Of a DNA stretch of 5,698 nucleotides, positions 1 through 5,690 are shown in pieces. The position numbers were made by a program, and so were the translations under genes. Within the stretch, counting starts at the first letter, position 1, and the number at the start of each line of letters is the position of its first letter. The notes beneath the pieces were generated by a model. It did no database searches. It was not told the origin of the DNA and saw only the letters and a list, made by a program, of their open reading frames with translations. Source of the DNA: Thermoplasmatota archaeon (GTDB taxonomy: Archaea; Thermoplasmatota; Thermoplasmata; Methanomassiliicoccales; Methanomassiliicoccaceae); contig JAKIXL010000050.1 in the NCBI GenBank assembly GCA_022709105.1, positions 3,436-9,133 of the forward strand. The letters are read 5' to 3'.

Positions 1-1044
1 ACCATAGCCAGGATGCTGGACGACGCTGGTGTCCATCAGATCGAGGCCGGGTTCCCGGCGGTGTCGGAGAACGAGGTGCGGACCATCAAGGCCATCGCCG
101 ACCTCGGACTCAAGGCCGATATCCTGGGATTGTCCCGGGTGACCAAGGGGGACATCGACGCCGCCGTGGACGCGGGCGTGGACATGGTCCTGTTGTTCGT
201 TGGGACCTCGGAGATCCATCTCAAGTACAAGATGAAGAAGAGCCGCGAGGAGGTCCTGGACATGACCGCCGACGCGCTCGATTACTGCCGCTCCAGGGGG
301 GTCCCGGCATCCGTAAGCGCGGAGGACACCACCCGGACGGACCTGGAGTTCCTCATGCGGTTCTACCGCGAGTCAGAGGCGAACGGCGCGGTCAGGGTCG
401 GTGTGACCGACACCTTGGGATGCGCCACACCAGAGGCCATCGCCGATCTGGTGACGCGCGCCAGGGGCGAGGTCCGAGTGCCAGTGGCATTGCATCTCCA
501 CAACGATTTCGGCCTGGCGCTGGCGAACGCCATCGCCGGCGTCAAGGCAGGCGCGGCCGCCGTCACCACGACCGTCAACGGCATCGGGGAGCGTGCCGGT
601 AACGTTCCGCTGGAACAGTTCGCCGTGGCCCTGAAGTACCTTTACAGCCTGGACATAGGCATCGACTGCACCAAGATGAAGGAGCTGTCCGACCACATCT
701 GTCGGGCCTCCGGGCTGCACAAGCCGAGGAACCAGCCGCTGGTGGGAACGAACGTCTTCGCCCACGAGTCCGGCATACATGTCGCGGCCATCTTGAACTG
801 CCCGATGACCTACGAGTCGATCCCGCCTGAGGCGGTCGGGAACGAAAGGCTGATCATCATGGGCAAGAAGACCGGGGTCAACTATGTCAAGCGCCGGCTG
901 GAGGAGATGCGGGTGGAGGCCGATGACGAGCAAGCGGCGGAGATATGCAGGCGCATCAAGGAGCTTGGGGAGAAGAAGGGCAGGGTGAGCAATGCCGAGT
1001 TCATCGACATCGTCGCCCAGGTGGTCCCTAGATCTTCACCTTGA
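1..1044 (+). CDS. Homocitrate synthase / 2-isopropylmalate synthase family protein (AksA/NifV-like), 5'-truncated by window edge
   Basis: This enzyme family condenses acetyl-CoA with a 2-oxoacid in the cytoplasm. The frame is open from base 1 (TIARMLDDAG...IEAGFPA), so the start and the N-terminal LRDGEQ catalytic motif lie to the left, probably about 40 residues away. The visible part has the VTDTLGCATP segment, the metal-binding HLHNDFG motif (HxH at 493-501), the NGIGERAGN signature and the FAHESGIHV loop near the C-terminal end of the barrel. The protein ends about 90 residues after that loop, so it lacks the long regulatory domain of true LeuA. This favours homocitrate synthase (AksA of coenzyme B synthesis, NifV, or the lysine-pathway enzyme) or a related short enzyme. 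Substrate cannot be settled from the fragment. The last 17 bases overlap the pyrK stop on the other strand. The family call is secure; the exact reaction is not. Confidence 0.88.
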   Translation, partial: TIARMLDDAGVHQIEAGFPAVSENEVRTIKAIADLGLKADILGLSRVTKGDIDAAVDAGVDMVLLFVGTSEIHLKYKMKKSREEVLDMTADALDYCRSRGVPASVSAEDTTRTDLEFLMRFYRESEANGAVRVGVTDTLGCATPEAIADLVTRARGEVRVPVALHLHNDFGLALANAIAGVKAGAAAVTTTVNGIGERAGNVPLEQFAVALKYLYSLDIGIDCTKMKELSDHICRASGLHKPRNQPLVGTNVFAHESGIHVAAILNCPMTYESIPPEAVGNERLIIMGKKTGVNYVKRRLEEMRVEADDEQAAEICRRIKELGEKKGRVSNAEFIDIVAQVVPRSSP

Positions 1045-1798
1045 GCCCGGCATCGTCCCTTTTGCACTTGCCGAACTCGGTCATCCTCGATATCTGTTCC
1101 CCGGTGAATATCGGGCCTTCGACGCAGACCCTGAGGCCGTCGATCACGCAGGAGCCGCAGAGGCCGGTGCCGCACTTCATGATGCGCTCCAGAGACAGCT
1201 GGCAGGGCACCTTGTTCTCGTTGCAGGCCTTCAGCAGGTACTTGTTCATGATCTCGGGGCCGCATCCCAGGACCATGTCGTACCGCTTCTCGCGCATCAT
1301 AGCGTCCGCAAGGCTGACCACCGTGCCCTTGATGCCGTAGCTTCCGTCGTCGGTGGAAACCCTCACATCGTCCGATGCTTTCCTGGCCCGCTCCTCGAAG
1401 ATTATCTCACCGGCATCGCGCGCACCGATGGCCACGTCCACCCTGCTGCGGTCGTTGACGGCTTCGACCGCGGTCATGATCGGGGACATGCCTACCCCTC
1501 CTCCGACCGCGAGGATGCGCCGGGGAGTAAGGTCCCAGCTGTTGCCATACGGACCCCTTAGCCCGACAAGGTCGCCCACGTTGAGGGCCGACAGAGCCTT
1601 GGTGGCCTGCCCCACCTCCTTCACTGTGATGCTCGCCACTCCGCTGATGTGGGACAGGGCCATAGGTATCTCGTCCACTCCCGGTATCCACACCATGACG
1701 ATCTGGCCTGCCTTCGCCTCCATCGGCCGGTCGAACAGCAGGGTGGTGATCCCCCTGCCGGAACGGATGCGCTCAGTGATCCTGGCCTCAATGAACAT
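1028..1798 (-). CDS. pyrK: Dihydroorotate dehydrogenase electron transfer subunit PyrK
   Basis: This is the FAD and [2Fe-2S] subunit that passes electrons from PyrD to NAD+ in class 1B dihydroorotate dehydrogenase. The 256 residues have the expected order. A ferredoxin-reductase-like FAD domain carries PMALSH (45-50, in place of the usual RPxS) and RGPYG (81-85). A nucleotide-binding domain follows with GGGVGMSP (99-106) and GCGPE (178-182). A C-terminal iron-sulfur loop has Cys209, Cys214, Cys217 and Cys225 in the order CGTGLCGSC then VCVEGP. I chose the ATG at 1798 because homology starts there (MFIEARITER); a 13-residue upstream extension to 1837 lies inside pyrD and looks unrelated. The chosen start overlaps the end of pyrD by 11 nt, implying translational coupling. 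A G-rich stretch upstream (GTGGGGG) may serve as a weak ribosome binding site. The gene ends 17 nt inside the convergent homocitrate synthase-like gene. Confidence 0.93.
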   Translation of the reverse strand: MFIEARITERIRSGRGITTLLFDRPMEAKAGQIVMVWIPGVDEIPMALSHISGVASITVKEVGQATKALSALNVGDLVGLRGPYGNSWDLTPRRILAVGGGVGMSPIMTAVEAVNDRSRVDVAIGARDAGEIIFEERARKASDDVRVSTDDGSYGIKGTVVSLADAMMREKRYDMVLGCGPEIMNKYLLKACNENKVPCQLSLERIMKCGTGLCGSCVIDGLRVCVEGPIFTGEQISRMTEFGKCKRDDAGLKVKI

Positions 1799-2699
1799 GC
1801 GCCGCCCCCACGATCTCGCTGAGCCTGTTGAGCCCATTGGCGGCCATGTGCTCCGCTAACCCGTCGCAGATCTCCCTGAACACCTTGAGGCCTCTCCTGC
1901 CGACGGCGCTGCCGACCTGCACCGCGGTGGCGCCGGCCATCATGTACTCCAGGACGTCCCTCGAGCTCTCGATGCCTCCCACTCCCACGATGGGCAGCTT
2001 GACGGCCTCGTGGAGCTCGTAGACGCAACGCAGGCCGATGGGCTTGATCGCCGGGCCGGAGAGACCCCCGGTCGTGTTATGCAGTATGGGCCTTCGAGCC
2101 TCCACCGATATTGCCATGGCCTTGACGGTGTTGATCGCCACGATGGCGTCCCCGCCGGCCGCCTCCACAGCCCGGGCGACGTCCAGCAGGCGGTGCGTGT
2201 TGGGCGTCAGCTTGGCCATTACCGGGACGCGCACCGCGTCCTTGACCGAGGAGACGATCGCGTGCACCGCGTCGGGATCGATGCCGACCTCCATTCCGTA
2301 TCCTTTGGCATGCGGGCAGCTCAGGTTGAGCTCGATGGCCGCGGCGCCGTAGCTCTCCATCTTGATTGCGAGCGAGGCGAAGTCCTCAGGGATGGCGGCG
2401 AATAGACTTCCGATGACCGGCACGCCGCTCTTTGTTGCGATCTCCATCTCCTCGGCGAAGGCCTCGATCCCCGGTCCAGGGAGGCCCATGGCGTTGATGT
2501 ACCCGTCAGGCAGTTCCACCAGCGTGGGGTTCGGATATCCTTTACGGGGCTCGAGGCCGATGGACTTCGTGACCAGTCCCCCGGCCCCCGCCACCGCCAC
2601 CCGGAGCAGGGAGTCCCCGGTCTCTCCCATGACGCCTGAGGCCAGCAGCGTAGGGTTGCGGAGCTTGATCCCCGCGAGGTCAACTTCGAGTGCGGTCAT
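1788..2699 (-). CDS. pyrD: Dihydroorotate dehydrogenase (class 1B) catalytic subunit PyrD
   Basis: This FMN enzyme oxidises dihydroorotate to orotate, the fourth step of pyrimidine synthesis. It is a 303-residue TIM barrel of normal length. Visible landmarks are TKS (44-46) and INAMGLPGPG (68-77) for FMN and substrate, and ELNLSCPH (123-130) with Cys128 as the active-site base. A Cys at this position is typical of class 1 enzymes, whereas class 2 has Ser. Others are AKLTPN (162-167), AINT (188-191), TGGLSGPAIKP (210-220) and VGVGGIESSRD (238-248) for FMN phosphate. The adjacent pyrK confirms class 1B. I start at the ATG of 2699 because GGAG lies six bases upstream; a GTG at 2702 is directly in front and would add one residue. 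The stop overlaps pyrK by 11 nt, so the two are probably one operon. A perfect inverted repeat covers the ribosome binding site. Confidence 0.95.
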   Translation of the reverse strand: MTALEVDLAGIKLRNPTLLASGVMGETGDSLLRVAVAGAGGLVTKSIGLEPRKGYPNPTLVELPDGYINAMGLPGPGIEAFAEEMEIATKSGVPVIGSLFAAIPEDFASLAIKMESYGAAAIELNLSCPHAKGYGMEVGIDPDAVHAIVSSVKDAVRVPVMAKLTPNTHRLLDVARAVEAAGGDAIVAINTVKAMAISVEARRPILHNTTGGLSGPAIKPIGLRCVYELHEAVKLPIVGVGGIESSRDVLEYMMAGATAVQVGSAVGRRGLKVFREICDGLAEHMAANGLNRLSEIVGAAHVH

Positions 2700-2706
2700 C
2701 ACGTGC

Positions 2707-2723
2707 TCCGATGGAACATCGGA
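2707..2723 (-). promoter_or_regulatory. Perfect inverted repeat over the pyrD ribosome binding site
   Basis: A 7-bp inverted repeat with a 3-base spacer reads TCCGATG TTC CATCGGA on the pyrD strand. Its 3' arm contains the GGA of the only good Shine-Dalgarno match (CGGAG) for pyrD. In RNA it could fold into a short hairpin that hides the ribosome binding site; in DNA it could be an operator. The repeat is visible in the sequence; a function is inferred. Confidence 0.45.
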
Positions 2724-2770
2724 ATGTAAAGCCTTCGCTGAGCAGATGTCAGCGGACCGACCTCTTTAAG
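2724..2770 (-). promoter_or_regulatory. Candidate pyrDK promoter region (two weak TATA-like sites)
   Basis: On the pyrD strand two AT-rich cores stand out in an otherwise GC-rich spacer. One is TTCTTAAAG (about 2763-2771), which would give a leader of about 40 nt. The other is TTTACATT (2724-2731), which would put the start of transcription almost at the start codon. Neither is a strong archaeal TATA box. One of them presumably drives pyrDK, unless the operon is read through from nifU. Confidence 0.3.
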
Positions 2771-2783
2771 AATGGGCGGGCGT

Positions 2784-2833
2784 GAGAAAGAGAAAGAAGT
2801 GATTTCAGGAAAAGGGAGAGGCTGAGAGGCCTC
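2784..2833 (-). terminator. Possible transcription terminator after nifU
   Basis: Downstream of the nifU stop, on its coding strand, a 5-bp stem (GAGGC / GCCTC, arms 2829-2833 and 2818-2822, loop of six) is followed by CTCCCTTTTCC. About 15 nt further comes a 16-nt all-pyrimidine tract, CTTCTTTCTCTTTCTC (2784-2799). Archaea terminate mainly at U-rich tracts, so the pyrimidine run may matter more than the weak stem. The call is tentative. Confidence 0.35.
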
Positions 2834-2850
2834 GCCATAGCATAGAGACT

Positions 2851-4473
2851 TCACCTCTTTGGCGGCGATTCCTCTATATGGATAGGCGAGTCCGCGTCCG
2901 ACTCGCAGGTGTCGTGCTCGTGTGGCCTCTTGGCGTCCGGGGGCAGGGGCGGCTCGCGGCCGACCTTGCGCAGATAGTCGTGAATGGCCTCGTGCAGCGC
3001 GTCGGCCGCCAGGTTGGAGCAGTGCATCTTCTGCGGCGGCAACCCGCCGAGGTTGTCGGCGACGTCCTTCCTGGTGATCTTCAGTCCCTCCTCGAGGGTC
3101 TTGCCCTTCGCCAGGTCGGTGACCATGCTGCTGGTGGCGATGGCCGCCCCGCACCCGAAGGTCTTGAACTTGACGTCGATCATGATGTCGTCCTTGACCG
3201 AAATGTATATATACATCATATCTCCACAGTTGTGAGTCGTAAAGGAATCAGTCACAAAGGAATGTTGCCCTGCAATCTCAAAATTGTAGACCTTGCCTGT
3301 GAAATACTTTGTTTCGATCGATGTGATGGGGGTATAAAGATAGCCATCTTCAATCCAAGAATGGTCTTTTTGTCCTCCGGCTAAGGCACAATCCATCTCT
3401 AATATTGCACAAAGCTTTTTCAGAGAGCTGCGGTCCCCTACATGTATGCGGTATGCCTCACTGTGGGAAATGCCCTCCATGAGCGAACCTTTCTCCTTAT
3501 ATACTGAGGGGATTATCCCTTGCCTAAGAAGAAGAGTCTTGATCTGACCAGCTAACTGTTCGGATATTGTTACGTAGCCCCCCCGGGAGCCTTTCCTTTC
3601 AAGATTGATATATCCATCTCCCCTCCATAGTCCCTTGAGCAGGTGTGTCTGCTTCTCGGGCGGCAGGAACAGCAAAAAATCAGGGATATGCTTATTCGCT
3701 GCCCCACTACCAAATAACGATTCGAAGAACCTTGCTAGCTTGGGTTTATATGTATTCACGCATGCAACATTCTGGTGGTCACGGGGGGTTATCGAAGCCT
3801 CGATTCCAAACAATGAGCGAATACAGTTCTGAACATCTTGATGATATTCGCTCTCATCAAGGTTGAAAGAGAAGCAAAGATGTCCTCTTCCACCCACAGT
3901 AACAGTGTTCCCCTCAGACAGATAGTAGCCAGCAAGCCTCAGGAAATCCTCATTTATCTTGATACGTTCGGGCAGAGCGTACCTGTCTTCAGCGGTGGTT
4001 CTTAGGTCAAGAGGCATTTCGAAGAACTCCTGGTCCTTGGTCACCTTCAGGATGGGATAGACGGCGATGTCCCGGCGTCCCAGGTCGCTGACGTGGTGCC
4101 ATTCGGGCCTGAGCTTCTTCTTGTGCCTGGTGTAGTTGTACTTGTGCTGCTCCGGCCTCTTGACCGCGAGCACGAGGTGCTCCGGGGTCATCTCCACCGT
4201 GCCTAGTTTGTTCTTGAGCCGGACGATCGGGCCGCTGTAGTCGCGCACCGAGCGCTGCTCGACGGTCGAGTACACCCCCTCGTGGGTCAGGACCCTCTCC
4301 TTGACCGGAACGTCCTCGATGCGTTGATAGTGATTGTTCAGCTGGACCAGCGTTCCGCTGACCAGGCACACTGGGTTCCCGACCTGCCCGATCCCATCAG
4401 CGTCGGGTATCTCTCCCACATTATGGGGGTTCGTGAAATGCTCCATGACCTTCTCAGTGTACGGTGGCGACAT
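2851..4473 (-). CDS. nifU: Iron-sulfur cluster assembly scaffold NifU/IscU, interrupted by an in-frame intein
   Basis: The 540-residue precursor splits into N-extein 1-35, intein 36-415 and C-extein 416-540. Joined, the exteins give a 160-residue NifU/IscU scaffold, on which Fe-S clusters are built with sulfur from NifS. The family hallmarks rebuild perfectly across the junction: YTEKVMEHF, then GNPV+CGD (Cys36, Asp38 after splicing), FGCGAAIATSS (Cys61) and GGLPPQKMHCSNLA (Cys105). The ATG at 4473 matches the usual NifU start and has GGAGGGAG upstream within nifS. The gene overlaps the nifS end by 20 nt, so the two are translationally coupled. There is no C-terminal thioredoxin-like NifU domain, as is usual for the short form. 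A roughly 35-residue Pro- and acid-rich tail (2851-2958) extends past the scaffold fold and carries one extra Cys. Function depends on protein splicing, because the intein separates the first cluster ligand from its N-terminal neighbour. Confidence 0.96.
   Translation of the reverse strand: MSPPYTEKVMEHFTNPHNVGEIPDADGIGQVGNPVCLVSGTLVQLNNHYQRIEDVPVKERVLTHEGVYSTVEQRSVRDYSGPIVRLKNKLGTVEMTPEHLVLAVKRPEQHKYNYTRHKKKLRPEWHHVSDLGRRDIAVYPILKVTKDQEFFEMPLDLRTTAEDRYALPERIKINEDFLRLAGYYLSEGNTVTVGGRGHLCFSFNLDESEYHQDVQNCIRSLFGIEASITPRDHQNVACVNTYKPKLARFFESLFGSGAANKHIPDFLLFLPPEKQTHLLKGLWRGDGYINLERKGSRGGYVTISEQLAGQIKTLLLRQGIIPSVYKEKGSLMEGISHSEAYRIHVGDRSSLKKLCAILEMDCALAGGQKDHSWIEDGYLYTPITSIETKYFTGKVYNFEIAGQHSFVTDSFTTHNCGDMMYIYISVKDDIMIDVKFKTFGCGAAIATSSMVTDLAKGKTLEEGLKITRKDVADNLGGLPPQKMHCSNLAADALHEAIHDYLRKVGREPPLPPDAKRPHEHDTCESDADSPIHIEESPPKR
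3202..3228 (-). other. AT-rich C-extein tract next to the intein (probable co-conversion tract)
   Basis: The first nine codons after the intein (CGDMMYIYI) read TGT GGA GAT ATG ATG TAT ATA TAC ATT. Apart from the two ATGs they mostly end in A or T. From the next codon (TCG GTC AAG GAC GAC ATC) the gene switches at once to G/C-ending codons, as in the rest of nifU. This suggests that the flank was copied in together with the intein. Confidence 0.6.
3203..3216. repeat. 14-bp perfect palindrome in nifU C-extein
   Basis: The sequence ATGTATATATACAT is its own reverse complement. It lies 12 bp from the intein insertion point, within the AT-rich extein tract, and encodes part of MYIYI. It may be chance in alternating TA sequence, or part of the homing endonuclease target flank. 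Confidence 0.5.
3229..4368 (-). mobile_element. Intein with LAGLIDADG homing endonuclease inserted in NifU
   Basis: This 380-residue, class 1-type intein excises itself post-translationally and ligates the flanking exteins. It opens with Cys1 (CLVSGT, block A). Block B is EMTPEHLVL with the TxxH motif (Thr61, His64). It ends with block F (VYNFEIAGQHSF, 360-371) and block G (TTHN; His379, Asn380), followed by Cys+1, which is also the first cluster ligand of NifU. The insertion is exact: removing it restores GNPVCGD. The continuous frame rules out an RNA intron. Block F has Asn362 where many inteins have Asp, which might alter splicing rate. Base composition changes inside the intein near position 4020: about 62% G+C on the N-terminal side and about 46% on the rest. 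All key splicing residues are present, so it is expected to be active. Confidence 0.96.
3394..3951 (-). other. LAGLIDADG homing endonuclease domain of the NifU intein (approximate limits)
   Basis: Two LAGLIDADG helices lie 99 residues apart in intein numbering. They are LAGYYLSEG (145-153, nt 3910-3936) with acidic Glu152 and LKGLWRGDG (244-252, nt 3613-3639) with Asp251. Between them HIPDFL (227-232) fits intein block D. This is the two-motif monomeric type, which cuts an intein-less nifU allele and so spreads the intein by repair copying. Both metal-binding acids are intact and no stop or frameshift is seen, so the enzyme may still be active. The domain boundaries are estimates; the motifs are seen directly. 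Confidence 0.88.
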
Positions 4474-5644
4474 TGTAGTCCACTCCCTCCCTCAGCGGTG
4501 ACATCTTCCTCAGGTTCTCTACTATCGGCCCGATGGTGGTGATGAACCTTTCGGCTTCATCCATAGTATTGAACTTGCTCAGCGACAGGCGCAGCGATCC
4601 ATGGCACTGCTCGTGCCTCAGACCGAGGCTGCGCAGCACGTGCGAAGGCTCAAGGCTCTTGGTCGAGCAAGCCGAGCCGGTGGAGGCGGCGAAGCCCTTC
4701 ATGTCCAGGTGCAGGATCATGCCCTCGCCCTCGATGTAATCGAACCGGAAGTGGGCGTTGTTGCACAGGCGCTTCTCGCCCCGAGGTCCGTTGAGATAGG
4801 AGCGAGGGACCGAGGCAAGCGTTCCCTCTATGAGCCTGTCGCGTATGCGGGACATATTGGCCACGCTTTCCTCCATCTCAGCCATCCCGATCTCGAGCGC
4901 CTTTCCCAGGCCAACTAGCCCGGGGACGTTCTCCGTAGAGGACCGGAGCCCTCGCTCGTGTCCTCCTCCGTAGATCAACGGCCGCAGCTTCACCCCCTTC
5001 CGGATGAACAGAGCGCCCACGCCTTTAGGACCGTGGGCCTTGTGCGCCGATAGCGAGAGCATGTCGACCTTGAGCTTGGACAGGTCGATCGGGACCTTGG
5101 TGATCGCCTGGACGGCATCTGTATGGAACAACGCCCCGCCCTCTTTGGCAACCTCTGCGAGCTCCCTGATGGGCTGAATGGAGCCGATCTCGTTGTTCGC
5201 TGCCATGATCGAGACCAGCGTCGTCTCCTTGGTCAAGGACTCCTTGAGATCCTCGATGGACACCAGGCCTTCGGCATCTACCGGAAGGTAGGTGACCTGG
5301 AACCCCTGGGTCTCCAGGAACTGGCAGGTGTGCAGTATGGCGTGATGCTCAACCATAGAGGTGATGATGTGACGGCCTCTGGACGCAAGAGCGTACGCGG
5401 CCCCCTGCAGTGCCAGATTGTCGGATTCCGTGCCGCCGGACGTGAAGATTATGTCCCTTGGCGAGGCCCCCAGGGCCTTGGCGGTCCGCTCCCTGGCTAG
5501 CTCCATAGCATCGTAGGCGTCCCGGCCGAAGGAGTGAAGGGAGGATGCGTTGCCATAGCGTTCAGTGAAGTATGGCAGCATCTCCTCCAGGACCCGGGGG
5601 TCCACCTTAGTGGTGGCGCTGTTATCGAAATAGACCTTGTCCAT
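4454..5644 (-). CDS. nifS: Cysteine desulfurase NifS/IscS
   Basis: This PLP enzyme removes sulfur from cysteine to give alanine and a protein persulfide, the sulfur source for Fe-S assembly on NifU. The 396-residue protein is of normal length. It shows YFDNSATTK (5-13), SGGTESDN (69-76) for PLP phosphate, EHH (99-101) with the ring-stacking His, and TDAVQ (175-179) with the Asp that contacts the pyridine nitrogen. The Schiff-base lysine is in SAHK (Lys202). Cys326 in STGSACST, followed by EPSHVLRSLGL, is the sulfur-carrying loop of the NifS/IscS group, not the SufS group. I start at the ATG of 5644: the family begins MDKVYFDNSATT, and GGTGA lies just upstream. An in-frame ATG at 5695 would add 17 residues, but it would place the TATA box inside the gene. 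The stop overlaps nifU by 20 nt, so nifS and nifU form one operon. Confidence 0.96.
   Translation of the reverse strand: MDKVYFDNSATTKVDPRVLEEMLPYFTERYGNASSLHSFGRDAYDAMELARERTAKALGASPRDIIFTSGGTESDNLALQGAAYALASRGRHIITSMVEHHAILHTCQFLETQGFQVTYLPVDAEGLVSIEDLKESLTKETTLVSIMAANNEIGSIQPIRELAEVAKEGGALFHTDAVQAITKVPIDLSKLKVDMLSLSAHKAHGPKGVGALFIRKGVKLRPLIYGGGHERGLRSSTENVPGLVGLGKALEIGMAEMEESVANMSRIRDRLIEGTLASVPRSYLNGPRGEKRLCNNAHFRFDYIEGEGMILHLDMKGFAASTGSACSTKSLEPSHVLRSLGLRHEQCHGSLRLSLSKFNTMDEAERFITTIGPIVENLRKMSPLREGVDYNVATVH
4483..4493 (-). promoter_or_regulatory. Ribosome binding site of nifU inside nifS
   Basis: A purine-rich GAGGGAGGGAG on the coding strand lies 9-12 nt before the nifU ATG, within the nifS coding end. 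It supports the start at 4473 and coupled translation of the two proteins. Confidence 0.6.
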
Positions 5645-5647
5645 CTG

Positions 5648-5656
5648 CTCACCTTT
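5648..5656 (-). promoter_or_regulatory. Ribosome binding site deciding the nifS start
   Basis: AAAGGTGAG lies about four bases before the ATG at 5644. It matches the archaeal GGTGA Shine-Dalgarno core and favours this start over the in-frame ATG at 5695. Confidence 0.65.
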
Positions 5657-5681
5657 CAACCTCGAGGACATATATCGGATG

Positions 5682-5690
5682 GATATAAAT
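5682..5690 (-). promoter_or_regulatory. TATA box of the nifS-nifU operon
   Basis: ATTTATATCC on the coding strand is a good archaeal TATA box in AT-rich surroundings. Transcription would start about 25 bases downstream, near 5661, giving a short leader of about 15-20 nt that includes the GGTGA ribosome binding site. The window ends too soon to judge a BRE or upstream operators. Confidence 0.6.

Noticed and set aside
992..1561. Long plus-strand open frame opposite pyrK
   Set aside because: It lies antisense to a well-supported pyrK and shows no recognisable domain. Long antisense frames are expected in GC-rich genes.
1799..1837. Upstream extension of PyrK to 1837
   Set aside because: It would deepen the overlap with pyrD to 50 nt, and the 13 residues do not match PyrK; the ATG at 1798 fits the family start.
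1353..1859. Second plus-strand open frame opposite pyrK/pyrD
   Set aside because: It is a shadow of pyrK, with low-complexity Ser/Thr/Pro-rich composition and no motif.
2699..3154. Minus-strand open frame of 151 codons overlapping the end of nifU
   Set aside because: It is nifU read in another frame through its GC-rich 3' end (Arg/Gly/His-rich); the nifU frame carries the conserved motifs.
2878..3384. Plus-strand open frame opposite nifU C-extein
   Set aside because: It is antisense to conserved NifU sequence, has no motif, and crosses the intein boundary.
3578..3584. Run of seven C bases as a possible frameshift site
   Set aside because: The frame on both sides is continuous and intein block order is normal, so there is no sign of a shift.
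3229..4368. Group I/II intron or assembly chimera instead of an intein
   Set aside because: The insertion keeps one open frame, is exact at the protein level, and has Cys1, TxxH, LAGLIDADG and HN-Cys signatures, so it is an intein.
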